Shown here: one piece after another, positions 16,718-25,822 of the stretch
How the letters are laid out: each line of letters starts with the position of its first letter
How positions within the stretch are numbered: the stretch's first letter is position 1
Assembly: GCA_903865935.1 (NCBI GenBank)
Contig: CAIPLT010000002.1
Span: 1-64,000 of the forward strand
DNA length: 64,000 nucleotides
Reading direction: 5' to 3'
From: Caldifarciminota bacterium
GTDB taxonomy: Bacteria > Hydrothermota > Tepidihabitantia > Tepidihabitantales > CAIPLT01
Notes under the pieces: generated by a model
Databases searched by the model: none
What the model was told of the DNA's origin: nothing
What the model saw: only the letters and a program-made list of their open reading frames with translations
Made by a program: the position numbers and the translations under genes

Positions 16718-19012
16718 ATGCTCGTTTCAATTAAATGGTTAAAAGAATTAGTAGAATTTGATTTAACTCCCAAAGACCTTGCTGATTTGTTTGTCAGCAA
16801 GGGAATTGAAATAAATAGCATTTCCCGGATTGGGGATAAGCTTGAAGGTTTTATTGTTACTGAAGTCAAACAGATTGAGAATAATAAAGTAACGATATTT
16901 GATGGCAAAAGCACTTTTAATATAAATACCATTGCTTATCGTCTTAAGATTGGTGATAAGATTGGATATAATCCGACAAACACAAAGTGGGTAAATCCGG
17001 CAACTATCGGAATAAGTGAAGATACACTGCCTTATGTTTTAAACAAAGAATATGCTGTCGGTCTGCCTGTATTAAATTATCTGGACGATTATACATTAGA
17101 TTTGGAAATACTGCCTAATCGTGGTGATTTGATGAGCATTACAGGTATTGCACGCGAGCTGATGAGCTATGATGAAAAATTTAAGAAAGCTGAAATATCT
17201 GAAATAGTTTCAACCGGTGAAACAAGCAATGTTAATGTTAATGAGCTTTTGACTTTGCAGGTTGATAAAAAGGGTTGTCCTGATTATATTGCGAGAATCA
17301 TCAGTGACATAAAAATTGCTCCATCGCCTTTCTGGCTGCAATGGCGCTTAATCGCCTGCGGTTTAAGACCGATTAATAATATCGTTGATGCAACTAATTA
17401 TATAATGCTTAAATATGGCACGCCTTTGCATGCATTTGATTATGACCGGGTCGCAGACAAGACAATCAATGTCCGTTTCGCCAATAAAAATGAGAAGATA
17501 AAAATAATTGATAATGAAGTAAAAAATCTGAATGAAAAAGTACTACTCATCGCAGATAGTAAATTTCCAGTCGCGATTGCTGGTATTATGGGTGGACTTG
17601 ACAGTGAAATCAGTCCAACCACTAAGAGAGTATTGCTAGAATGTGCAAGATTCGATCCAAAGACAATCCGACGCGGCAGTAAAGCAATTAATTTAACAAC
17701 CGAAGCTTCCAAGCGTTTTGAGATGGGAATTGATTCAGATATCTTGGAAACCGCTTCAGTTGAAGTAAGTAATTTAATTGCTGATTTAGGAAATGGTGCA
17801 GTTATTAAAGATAAATTAGAGGTACGTACTGCGATTGAACCGACAATGATTAAACTCGACATCGCAAAGACCAATAAACTTCTGGGAATAAAATTATCGG
17901 ATGAGAAAATTTCTAATATATTATCTAATTTAGGTTGCGAAATTAAGCAAGACAATAAAACCCTGACTGTCAAAATTCCATCATATCGCTTGGATTTGAC
18001 AAGAGATGTTGATTTAATCGAAGAGCTCGGCAGAATTTATGGATATGATAAATTACCGAGTGAATATACAATCAGGGGAAATAAGACTGGCGGAATCGAC
18101 AGCATGTCTATAGAATTATCTAATATCCGTAATTTCTTTACCGGACTTGGTTTTATCGAATGTTATACAGTAAGTTTTTGTGATGAAGCGATTGTCAAAG
18201 AATTTGTGGATAATAATATAGTTCATATACCAACACCATTAAATGAGCGTTATGCGGTCATGCGACCATCAATCCTCGTAACTCTTTTAGACAGCGTAAA
18301 GAATAATTATTCACGCGGAAATAAAGATTTAAGATTATTTGAAATCGGTAAAATATTCAAAAATGATAAAGAACCATCCGAAACCGTTAATATTACCGCG
18401 CTTATTTTGGGGCAGAATATACCGACATTCTGGCAGAAATCGCAGATTACGGATACTGATTTCTTTGATATCAAGGGTGTTGCCGAATCATTCTTGGCTT
18501 ATCTAAAAATCGAGGAGATATCTTTTGTAAAGTCTAATATTAAATTCCTGGTCAGTCATAATGCGATGCAAATTAAATACGCTGACAAATTTATCGGGAC
18601 ACTTGGTGAAATCAAAAAAACGGTCCTTAACCGGTTTGACATTCCGGTTCCAGTATATGCATTAGAGCTTGAATTGGAAGCACTTATTAAACTGTCTCCG
18701 TCTTACCGTTATTTCCAACCCTTACCAAGGTTTCCGTCGATTATTCGGGATTTTGCATTTATAGTTGACGATAATATCTCAGCTGCAAGCCTAACCGAAG
18801 AAATTAAGAAGATTACCGGTGCTTTATTAGAGCAAGTTGAAGTGTTTGATTACTTTAAAGGTAAGCAATTACCTGAAGGTAAGTGTAATCTTGGTATAAG
18901 AATTTCATTGCGTTCTGAAGAACGAACACTAAATCAAACAGAAGTAAACAAAATTTTTGAACGCATATTACATATTCTGAAGGAAAAGTGGCAAATAGAA
19001 TTAAGGGGATAA
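16718..19012 (+). CDS. pheT: Phenylalanyl-tRNA synthetase beta subunit
   Basis: The 764-residue protein starts MLVSIKWLKELVEFDLTPKDLADLF, the standard PheT N-terminus. B3/B4 (about 190-380, with the ILPNRGDLMSITGIARE and GLRPINNIVDATNYIMLKYGTPLHAFD signatures), B5, the synthetase-like core and the C-terminal FDX-ACB anticodon domain (about 670-764, FPSIIRDFAFIVDD) are all visible. The tRNA-binding OB domain near the N-terminus is short. The frame is open from 16646, but those 24 residues precede the family start and contain the promoter. The alpha subunit gene pheS is not adjacent. Downstream are zapA-region genes. Confidence 0.95.
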   Translation: MLVSIKWLKELVEFDLTPKDLADLFVSKGIEINSISRIGDKLEGFIVTEVKQIENNKVTIFDGKSTFNINTIAYRLKIGDKIGYNPTNTKWVNPATIGISEDTLPYVLNKEYAVGLPVLNYLDDYTLDLEILPNRGDLMSITGIARELMSYDEKFKKAEISEIVSTGETSNVNVNELLTLQVDKKGCPDYIARIISDIKIAPSPFWLQWRLIACGLRPINNIVDATNYIMLKYGTPLHAFDYDRVADKTINVRFANKNEKIKIIDNEVKNLNEKVLLIADSKFPVAIAGIMGGLDSEISPTTKRVLLECARFDPKTIRRGSKAINLTTEASKRFEMGIDSDILETASVEVSNLIADLGNGAVIKDKLEVRTAIEPTMIKLDIAKTNKLLGIKLSDEKISNILSNLGCEIKQDNKTLTVKIPSYRLDLTRDVDLIEELGRIYGYDKLPSEYTIRGNKTGGIDSMSIELSNIRNFFTGLGFIECYTVSFCDEAIVKEFVDNNIVHIPTPLNERYAVMRPSILVTLLDSVKNNYSRGNKDLRLFEIGKIFKNDKEPSETVNITALILGQNIPTFWQKSQITDTDFFDIKGVAESFLAYLKIEEISFVKSNIKFLVSHNAMQIKYADKFIGTLGEIKKTVLNRFDIPVPVYALELELEALIKLSPSYRYFQPLPRFPSIIRDFAFIVDDNISAASLTEEIKKITGALLEQVEVFDYFKGKQLPEGKCNLGIRISLRSEERTLNQTEVNKIFERILHILKEKWQIELRG

Positions 19013-19019
19013 TGAGTAT

Positions 19020-19208
19020 ATGAATCCTGAACTTGAGTCTAATCTGAAACACCTGGAAGAAAAACTTGAGCAGGCTATTAACCTGATCAATAATTTAAAA
19101 CAAGAAAACTCTAATTTACATACTGAACTAACTGAAAAACAAGTACTTTGTAACCAAGCAGTAGATAAAATTAATCTTATTCTTGACAATATTAATAAAT
19201 TATTATAA
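19020..19208 (+). CDS. Small coiled-coil protein, ZapB-like
   Basis: The 62-residue protein is almost entirely a predicted coiled coil, with heptad Leu/Ile in LKHLEEKLEQAINLINNLKQ. Its size and place directly before zapA suggest a ZapB-like division accessory protein, but there is no diagnostic motif. An SD, AAGGGGAT, precedes the ATG. It lies 7 bases after pheT and is probably cotranscribed. Confidence 0.6.
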   Translation: MNPELESNLKHLEEKLEQAINLINNLKQENSNLHTELTEKQVLCNQAVDKINLILDNINKLL

Positions 19209-19239
19209 AATTTATACGTTAATGTAGTAGGGAGTCTTA

Positions 19240-19506
19240 GTGAAGACATTTACTTTGAATGTTTTAGGTAGTGACTATAAAATAAAAACCGACCGAAACG
19301 GTGATTATGTTTTAAATATAGGAAAAATCATAGATGAAAAAATGAAACAGATGAATAAACAGTATCCGCAAGGTTCTTTAGGTAAAACAGCAGTTCTATC
19401 ATGTATTAATCTGGTAGATGATTTTTTAACCGAAAAACAAGCGGATCAAGAACAAATTAACCGTCGGATAAATTCGCTCATTGAAAAATTGGAACGAATA
19501 GTATAA
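19240..19506 (+). CDS. zapA: Cell division protein ZapA
   Basis: The 88-residue protein begins MKTFTLNVLGSDYKIKTD and has the ZapA N-terminal beta-strand domain followed by a long helix (AVLSCINLVDDFLTEKQADQEQ). ZapA binds and crosslinks FtsZ filaments at the division site. The GTG start has GGGAG upstream. The order zapA-6S RNA-rny supports the call, since zapA next to 6S RNA is common. Confidence 0.88.
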   Translation: MKTFTLNVLGSDYKIKTDRNGDYVLNIGKIIDEKMKQMNKQYPQGSLGKTAVLSCINLVDDFLTEKQADQEQINRRINSLIEKLERIV

Positions 19507-19507
19507 T
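19481..19507 (+). promoter_or_regulatory. Predicted promoter of 6S RNA
   Basis: TTGAAA (19481-19486), 15 bases and a perfect TATAAT (19502-19507) lie over the end of zapA, the TATAAT overlapping its stop codon. Transcription would begin near 19514. Confidence 0.55.
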
Positions 19508-19513
19508 AACTAT

Positions 19514-19700
19514 TTGAATATAGGCTCCCTGCTCTCTTCGTGATAAGATACGAAGTCTTGAGCTAACACCCATAGATCGGGTGTCTAATATCGGCGTGGA
19601 TGGATTGCCGTTGGCGAAACAGTAAAGGCCGAAGCAGACGCCCACCTGTCTTTAGGGTTCAATGACTCAGTCTTACACGTTCTGCGGCGGGGATTTTTTT
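19514..19700 (+). ncRNA. ssrS: 6S RNA (SsrS)
   Basis: A 187-base non-coding stretch between zapA and rny ends in CTGCGGCGGGGA and seven T. The 3' CTGCGGCGG block matches the conserved 3' part of 6S RNA, and the AGGGTTCAA block before it also occurs in the E. coli molecule. UCCCUGC (19526-19532) pairs with GCGGGGA (19687-19693) to close a long rod. 6S RNA mimics an open promoter and binds housekeeping RNA polymerase in slow growth. Length, synteny beside zapA and a private promoter all agree. Confidence 0.85.
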
Positions 19701-19745
19701 ACCCAGGTTTCGGTCAATAAAGAGCTGTAATGTTTGGAGGAATAT

Positions 19746-21320
19746 ATGTCGAATATACATAATGGGATTATTGGTATAATAATCTTTTTTGGATTTTTAA
19801 TTTTAGGTATCTTTGCTGCTTATTTAATCATCCGACAAATGACAAAAACTCTTTTTGCTTCGAGTCGTGTATTGGCCAAAAAAATTATCGAAGACGCTAA
19901 GTACGAAGCGGATAATTTTAAAAAGAAAGCCGACCTTGATATCAAAGATGAAATACAAAAAGAAAAAAATCGACTAGAAAATAATCTTATTGATAAACGC
20001 AAAGACATAGAACGAAATGAAAAACGATTACGAGAACGGGAACAAGTACTTAATATTAAAGACACAAATCTGGCGGCTCGGGAAAGTGAACTGATAAAAA
20101 ACCAACGAGAAGTTGCAACAAAAGATAAAATAATCAAGGCAAAAACTGAACGTTTGGACCAATTAATAAATATTCATAATGAACGACTTGAGAAAATCGC
20201 TAATATTAGTGCCGAAGAAGCGAAGAAGGAGTTAATAAAAAATCTCGAAGCGCAAGCACAACTAGAAGCAATCCAACTGACTCGTGATATAAAGGATAAA
20301 GCAAAACGAGATGCAGATGTTCAAGCACGAGAGATCATACTTTCCGCAATTCAACGGTGTGCAATTTCTCAGGTTATGGAGACAACGGTCTCGGTTGTAA
20401 ACTTACCTTCCGACGAATTAAAAGGTCGTATTATAGGTCGCGAAGGGCGAAATATACGTACTTTTGAGTCTTTAACCGGAGTCGAAGTAATTATTGATGA
20501 TACTCCGGGCGCAATCATCCTATCCGCATTTGACCCAGTTCGACGCGAAGTCGCTCGTTTAGCTATGGAAAAACTCATCTCTGATGGTCGGATACACCAA
20601 GCGCGCATTGAAGAAGTCGTAGAAAAGACTAGAAAAGAACTTGAAACCGTAATTGATAATGCTGGAGAATCTACTCTTCTAGAATTTGGCATTACAGGAA
20701 TGTCCGATGAATTAATTCGTCTTCTGGGACGTTTAAAATACCGCACAAGTTATGGCCAAAATGTTTTGTTACATTCACAGGAAGTCGCAATTTTAGCCAG
20801 CGCGATGGCACAAGAGCTCGGTTTGGATGCATCGATTGCCCGAAGGGCAGGACTATTACATGATATTGGCAAGGCAGCTGATATGCATATTGAAGGACCC
20901 CATGCGAAAATTGGAGCTGATCTTGCTGAAAAATGCGGTGAAAATGACATTATTGTTAACGCAATTGCCGCACATCATGAAGAAGAATCTCCCAAGTCAC
21001 CTTATGCTTTTCTAACCGCAGCCGCAGATGGTATATCTGGTTCACGGCCAGGTGCGCGGCGTGATAATTTTGAATCATACATTAAGCGATTACAAAATCT
21101 TGAAACGATCGCCGTATCATTTGATGGTGTTGAAAAAGCTTACGCAATTCAAGCTGGGCGTGAAATGCGGGTTATGGTTCAACCAGAAAAAATTACTGAC
21201 ATTGAAGCGGAAGAACTATCGAGAAAGATTTCCCAACAAATTCAAGATGAATTGAAATATCCCGGTCAAATTAAAATTGTCGTAATACGCGAAGTACGAG
21301 CAATTGATTATGCCAAGTAA
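19746..21320 (+). CDS. rny: Ribonuclease Y
   Basis: The 524-residue protein has the RNase Y order: an N-terminal membrane helix (about 6-28), a long charged coiled coil (about 35-190), a KH domain with GRIIGREGRNIRTFESLTGV, and an HD domain with HSQEVA, LLHDIGKA and AIAAHHEE. RNase Y is the membrane-bound endonuclease that initiates mRNA decay. A TTG at 19734 extends the frame, but GGAGG at 19736-19740 places the start at ATG 19746. It overlaps ymdB, its usual partner. Confidence 0.95.
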   Translation: MSNIHNGIIGIIIFFGFLILGIFAAYLIIRQMTKTLFASSRVLAKKIIEDAKYEADNFKKKADLDIKDEIQKEKNRLENNLIDKRKDIERNEKRLREREQVLNIKDTNLAARESELIKNQREVATKDKIIKAKTERLDQLINIHNERLEKIANISAEEAKKELIKNLEAQAQLEAIQLTRDIKDKAKRDADVQAREIILSAIQRCAISQVMETTVSVVNLPSDELKGRIIGREGRNIRTFESLTGVEVIIDDTPGAIILSAFDPVRREVARLAMEKLISDGRIHQARIEEVVEKTRKELETVIDNAGESTLLEFGITGMSDELIRLLGRLKYRTSYGQNVLLHSQEVAILASAMAQELGLDASIARRAGLLHDIGKAADMHIEGPHAKIGADLAEKCGENDIIVNAIAAHHEEESPKSPYAFLTAAADGISGSRPGARRDNFESYIKRLQNLETIAVSFDGVEKAYAIQAGREMRVMVQPEKITDIEAEELSRKISQQIQDELKYPGQIKIVVIREVRAIDYAK

Positions 21321-22119
21321 AAAAGTCCTGATTCTCGGTGATATCTGTTCAGAATTTGGTCGAAAAGCAATTACCGATAATCTTAAAAAAATAATCGAAA
21401 TAGAAGATATCGCATTTGTTGTCGCACAAAGTGAGAATGTTGCAAGCGGATTCGGAATAACACCAAAATTAGCAAATGAACTTTTTGAAACCGGCATTGA
21501 CTGTATCACACTCGGCGACCATTTTTTAGACCGAAAAGACATTATACCGATGTTAGAATCCGAGTCTCGATTATTAAGACCAGCTAATTTTCATATTGAC
21601 GTACCCGGGCATGGCAGCAAAATATTTGAAACTGACCAAATAAAAATTGGCGTTATATGTCTTCTCGGTCGAATTTTTCTAAAACCGATTGCCTGCCCTT
21701 TTGAAAAAGCTATGGCGGAAATTGAGCAAATCAAGAAAGAAACACCGGTCATCCTTATTGATTTTCATGCGGAAGCAACTGCTGAAAAAAAAGCATTAGG
21801 TTGGTACTTAGATGGTAAAATTAGCGGTCTTATTGGTACCCATACCCATGTCCAAACTGCAGATGAACAAGTGTTACCAAATGGAACTGCTTATATTACG
21901 GATATTGGTATGTGTGGTGCGATGGACTCAGTATTAGGAATGCGAATTGATTTATCGGTAAAAAGACTGTTATATTCAATACCATTGAGATTACTACCAG
22001 CAAAGGATAATGTTCATATCAATGGCGTAATCATAACAGTTGATACGGAAACTGGTAAGGCACTGGAAATAAAACGACTCGATATGAAGATTACCGAACC
22101 TGTATCAGAAATTCAATAG
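21310..22119 (+). CDS. ymdB: YmdB-family metallophosphoesterase
   Basis: This 269-residue protein belongs to the YmdB (TIGR00282) calcineurin-like phosphoesterases that follow rny in many bacteria and hydrolyse cyclic nucleotides. Visible motifs are ILGDI at the start, QSENVASGFGIT, IDFHAEATAEK and GTHTHVQTADE. The canonical GNHxWD metal motif reads GDHFLD here, so the usual Asn ligand is Asp. ATG at 21310 overlaps the rny stop by 11 bases. Confidence 0.9.
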   Translation: MPSKKVLILGDICSEFGRKAITDNLKKIIEIEDIAFVVAQSENVASGFGITPKLANELFETGIDCITLGDHFLDRKDIIPMLESESRLLRPANFHIDVPGHGSKIFETDQIKIGVICLLGRIFLKPIACPFEKAMAEIEQIKKETPVILIDFHAEATAEKKALGWYLDGKISGLIGTHTHVQTADEQVLPNGTAYITDIGMCGAMDSVLGMRIDLSVKRLLYSIPLRLLPAKDNVHINGVIITVDTETGKALEIKRLDMKITEPVSEIQ

Positions 22120-22148
22120 TCTAACTTAATAAAAGTAATAAAATAATT

Positions 22149-22583
22149 GTGAACGAGAATCGAGAATCATTTAAGAATATAATTAAATTTTTTGATGATG
22201 TCGCATCACTTGTGGACGATATATTTGAAACTGATTACGATTCCCAAATTGCAACGTCATATTTTGATCCGCCGACCGATCTATTCGAAACTGATACAAA
22301 ACTATTTATGATCGTCGAGATTCCGGGTGTAAATAAAGATGATCTACATATTGCAATTGGACCGACGATGGTATTAATTCAAGGAGTTAAGCGACCACAT
22401 GACCGAATGCGTCAAGGCGCAAGTTTTTATAAGTTAGAGATTTCATACGGCGTATTCAGGAAAAGAATTTATTTGCCATCGCGGGTGAAACTTAATACAG
22501 TTCAAGTTTCATTGCACAACGGTTTACTAACGGTTGAATTTACTAAAGATAAAAAAGCAATGAGGCTAATTGAAATAGCATGA
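22149..22583 (+). CDS. Small heat-shock protein, Hsp20/alpha-crystallin family
   Basis: The 144-residue protein carries an alpha-crystallin domain (about 40-130) with PPTDLFETDTKLFMIVEIPGV, an A-x-x-x-G-V-L-like GLLTVEF motif and the basic FRKRIYLPS segment. It holds unfolding proteins in an ATP-independent way. The start is GTG at 22149, and its stop overlaps the lon ATG by four bases, so the chaperone and the protease are coupled. Confidence 0.92.
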   Translation: MNENRESFKNIIKFFDDVASLVDDIFETDYDSQIATSYFDPPTDLFETDTKLFMIVEIPGVNKDDLHIAIGPTMVLIQGVKRPHDRMRQGASFYKLEISYGVFRKRIYLPSRVKLNTVQVSLHNGLLTVEFTKDKKAMRLIEIA

Positions 22584-24946
22584 AAGAAGAAATAAAAAAT
22601 ATTGAAGAGGAATTAAAAGAAACAAGAATTCCAGACGAATTACCGGTTTTAGCAATTCGTGGTGGCATAATTTTTCCTGGAGTAATTACCCCTTTGATTA
22701 TTTCAACGGCCCGGGCTACAAAACTGATTGATGACGCTCTGGTAAATAATAAATTAGTTTGTGCAGTTAGCCAAAAGAACCAGGAAATTGAAGAAGCTGG
22801 TCCAGCAGATCTGTATCAGATTGGGACAGTTTCTTATATTCTAAAGATGCTCCGTTTTCCAGACGGAACGATCAGAATTTTACTTCAAGGACTAAAGCGC
22901 GCTCAAGTTTTAGAATACACCCAAAAAGATCCATATCTGAAAGCGAAAATATCACCTATTATCGAAAAAGAACAAAAAGATATTTCGACTGAAGCCTTAA
23001 TGCGAAATATTACGAGTATGTTTCAAAAGCTGTCGGATTTAGCTCCGTATTTACCGGACGAATTACCGACCGTGATAATCAACCTTGACTCGCCGTTAAA
23101 ACTTGCTGATTTTGTAACGCATTACCTGAACATCGCGCTCTCCGAAAAACAAAGATTATTAGAAATTTTTGACCCAGTTGAACGGTTATCTCAATTGGTA
23201 CCTTTACTTTCTAAAGAAATTAGTATTTTAGAATTAAGTGAAAAAATCCGTGAACGGGTAAAAGGTGAACTGGACAAGAGCCAGCGTGACTATGTTTTAA
23301 GAGAGCAACTCAAAGCAATCCAGAAGGAACTAGGTGAAACTGATGAATTAACTTCGGAAATTAATGAGCTTAAAACAAAGATTGAAAAAGCCAAGATGCC
23401 AAAAGAAGTTAATGAGATTGCGTTAAAAGAGATCACCCGTTTGTCCAGAATGTCACCACAGGCTGCCGAATATACTGTAGTACGAACATATCTTGACTGG
23501 TTAATCAATCTTCCCTGGTCAATCGCAAGTGAAGATAATCTTGATATCCACCGGGTGAAACAGATTCTTGACCAAGACCATTACAATCTCACGAAGGTGA
23601 AAGAGCGTATTTTGGAATATCTATCAGTCAAAAAACTACGCAAAGATTCCAAGGGACCAATATTATGTTTTGTTGGACCACCAGGTGTTGGTAAAACATC
23701 ATTAGGTCGCTCAATTGCCCGAGCGATGGGTCGAAAGTTTTTACGGTTTTCATTGGGTGGGATTCGAGATGAAGCAGAAATACGCGGGCACCGCAGAACT
23801 TATGTTGGTGCACTGCCCGGACGAATTATTCAAGGAATTAGAAATGCGGGAACAAATAATCCGATTTTTATGCTTGATGAAATTGACAAGGTCGGCACCG
23901 ATTTCAGAGGAGACCCTTCATCAGCTTTGCTTGAAGTATTAGACCCGGAGCAGAATTTTTCGTTTTCCGACCATTATTTAGAAGTTCCATTTGATTTATC
24001 AAAAGTGATGTTTATTACCACTGCTAATATGGTCGATACGATAATTCCTGCATTAAGAGACCGTATGGAAATAATTGAAATCTCCGGTTATATTGATGAA
24101 GAAAAAATGTTAATCGCCAAGAACTTTCTTATCGACCGTCAATTAAAAGAAGCTGGACTCACGAAAAAAAATATCAAGTTTCATGATAAATCAATATATA
24201 AAATAATAAGCGAATATACACGAGAAGCGGGAGTTCGTAATCTGGAACGCGAAATTGGTTCAATCGTCCGCAAAGTTGCTAGAGGCATTGCCGAAGGCAA
24301 TAAAAAGAAAATAATCGTTGCACCAAAAAATGTAAATAAATATTTGGGACCGCAGAAGTTCTTTTCCGAAGTTGCCGCACGGCAGGGGATAAATGGCGTT
24401 TCCACTGGTCTTGCGGTAACCGCATTTGGCGGTGAAATACTTTTTATTGAAGCAACCAAAATGAAAGGTCAAAAAGGATTACTGTTAACTGGTTCGCTCG
24501 GTGACGTAATGAAAGAATCAGCACAAGCGGCACTTTCTTACATTCGGAGTCATGGAAATGAGTTTAAAATAAATGAAGACTTCTTCACTAATTCAGATGT
24601 TCACATTCATATACCAGCGGGCGCAACACCCAAAGACGGTCCTTCAGCTGGAGTTGCGATATCTGCCGCATTATTGTCGTTGCTCAGGGAAAAGCCAATT
24701 GACTCGCATATAGCGATGACCGGTGAAATTACTTTAACCGGTCGGGTTTTGCCAGTCGGCGGGATAAAAGAAAAAATGATCGCAGCAAATCGAGCAGGAA
24801 TTAGAACAGTATTGTTACCGATCGAGAATAAGAAGGATTTAGTAGAGATTCCAGAAAAAGTTAAAAAGAACCTGACCTTTAAATTTGTAAAATCAATTAA
24901 AGATGTCTACTCGGTTTTATTTAACTCGCACAAACAAAAACATTAA
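22580..24946 (+). CDS. lon: ATP-dependent protease Lon
   Basis: The 788-residue protein has all LonA parts: an N-terminal substrate domain (about 18-210), a AAA+ module with Walker A GPPGVGKTS and Walker B IFMLDEIDK, and a C-terminal protease domain with the catalytic Ser in PKDGPSAGVAIS and Lys in GGIKEKMIAA. It degrades misfolded and regulatory proteins. It is coupled to hsp20 upstream. The C-terminus SHKQKH looks complete. Confidence 0.97.
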   Translation: MKEEIKNIEEELKETRIPDELPVLAIRGGIIFPGVITPLIISTARATKLIDDALVNNKLVCAVSQKNQEIEEAGPADLYQIGTVSYILKMLRFPDGTIRILLQGLKRAQVLEYTQKDPYLKAKISPIIEKEQKDISTEALMRNITSMFQKLSDLAPYLPDELPTVIINLDSPLKLADFVTHYLNIALSEKQRLLEIFDPVERLSQLVPLLSKEISILELSEKIRERVKGELDKSQRDYVLREQLKAIQKELGETDELTSEINELKTKIEKAKMPKEVNEIALKEITRLSRMSPQAAEYTVVRTYLDWLINLPWSIASEDNLDIHRVKQILDQDHYNLTKVKERILEYLSVKKLRKDSKGPILCFVGPPGVGKTSLGRSIARAMGRKFLRFSLGGIRDEAEIRGHRRTYVGALPGRIIQGIRNAGTNNPIFMLDEIDKVGTDFRGDPSSALLEVLDPEQNFSFSDHYLEVPFDLSKVMFITTANMVDTIIPALRDRMEIIEISGYIDEEKMLIAKNFLIDRQLKEAGLTKKNIKFHDKSIYKIISEYTREAGVRNLEREIGSIVRKVARGIAEGNKKKIIVAPKNVNKYLGPQKFFSEVAARQGINGVSTGLAVTAFGGEILFIEATKMKGQKGLLLTGSLGDVMKESAQAALSYIRSHGNEFKINEDFFTNSDVHIHIPAGATPKDGPSAGVAISAALLSLLREKPIDSHIAMTGEITLTGRVLPVGGIKEKMIAANRAGIRTVLLPIENKKDLVEIPEKVKKNLTFKFVKSIKDVYSVLFNSHKQKH

Positions 24947-24949
24947 TTT

Positions 24950-24970
24950 TTTGGTATTATTAATACCAAA
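24950..24970. repeat. Perfect 10+10 inverted repeat after lon
   Basis: TTTGGTATTA, one base and TAATACCAAA form a palindrome four bases after the lon stop and just before the tRNA promoter. It may be a weak lon terminator (no T-run) or a binding site for tRNA expression control. Confidence 0.5.
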
Positions 24971-24973
24971 TTA

Positions 24974-25001
24974 TTGACATATACAATATTTTACATATAC
25001 T
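24974..25001 (+). promoter_or_regulatory. Predicted promoter of tRNA-Arg
   Basis: TTGACA (24974-24979), 16 bases and TATACT (24996-25001) lie 14 bases before the tRNA 5' end. Confidence 0.65.
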
Positions 25002-25015
25002 AAATAGTTAAAGTC

Positions 25016-25089
25016 ACCCCTGTAGCTCAGTAGGAAAGAGCGACGGTTTCCTAAACCGTAGGTCGTGAGTTCGAGTCTCGCCAGGGGTA
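25016..25089 (+). tRNA. tRNA-Arg (anticodon CCU)
   Basis: The 74-base cloverleaf has a perfect acceptor stem ACCCCTG/CAGGGGT, D arm GCTC/GAGC, anticodon stem ACGGT/ACCGT around the loop TTCCTAA, and T arm GTGAG/CTCGC with TTCGAGT. The CCU anticodon reads the AGG arginine codon. CCA is not encoded; the discriminator is A. Confidence 0.95.
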
Positions 25090-25137
25090 GATAATGAATT
25101 AAATTATTATAGAGACTAATTTATAAATGGAGAAAAA

Positions 25138-25800
25138 ATGAAAGAAGTAAAAGAAGATCAACTTCAACAATTTATAACAAAAATTGCATCATTGTACTAT
25201 CATCAACGTCAGAAGTTCTTAATTGGTGTTGGTGCAATCATAGCTGTTATAGCAATTATCGTCATAGTTTTTTCAACCCACGGTAAAGAAAATCCTGAAA
25301 TTCAGTTACGTTTCACCGAGGGGCTTGGTTTGTATTCAACAAATAATATTGACCAAGCGGAAGAAAAATTTGTTGATTTTTCACGCCGATACAGTGGGAA
25401 TTATTTAGCAGCAAAAGCGCATTTCTATCTTGGCGATATCTATTTTCAAAAACAAGATTTCCAAAAAGCAAAATCCGAGTTTGAGCGTGCATATAAAAAG
25501 CTCAAGAGTAATCCGGTTTTAGGACCGTCATGCCTGTTTGGTATCGGTAATTGCTATGAAGAGATGCAGAATATAAAGAAAGCAGCAGAAATCTATGAGA
25601 GTGTTTATAACAAATATAAAAAATCTCCAATCGGAATTGAAGCTTTGCTTGCTGCAGGTCGTTGTTACAAAAATTTAAATAATATTGCCAAAGCTGAGAT
25701 GATTTATCAGAAAGCGATAAAAGAACTTCCACCCGGACAGGATGTAGAAACAGCAAAAGCTGAGCTGGCTGGCATCAAAGCGATAAAAGGTAAGTTCTAA
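25138..25800 (+). CDS. Membrane-anchored TPR protein (YfgM-like)
   Basis: The 220-residue protein has one membrane helix (about 24-46, LIGVGAIIAVIAIIVIVF) after a cytoplasmic tail, then about four tetratricopeptide repeats (55-205), such as AKAHFYLGDIYFQKQDFQKAKSEFE. This layout matches YfgM/BamD-like envelope scaffolds. A partner cannot be read from sequence. SD GGAG precedes ATG 25138, and the tRNA-Arg is upstream. Confidence 0.75.
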   Translation: MKEVKEDQLQQFITKIASLYYHQRQKFLIGVGAIIAVIAIIVIVFSTHGKENPEIQLRFTEGLGLYSTNNIDQAEEKFVDFSRRYSGNYLAAKAHFYLGDIYFQKQDFQKAKSEFERAYKKLKSNPVLGPSCLFGIGNCYEEMQNIKKAAEIYESVYNKYKKSPIGIEALLAAGRCYKNLNNIAKAEMIYQKAIKELPPGQDVETAKAELAGIKAIKGKF

Positions 25801-25822
25801 ACAATAATATCCAAGGTAGTTT

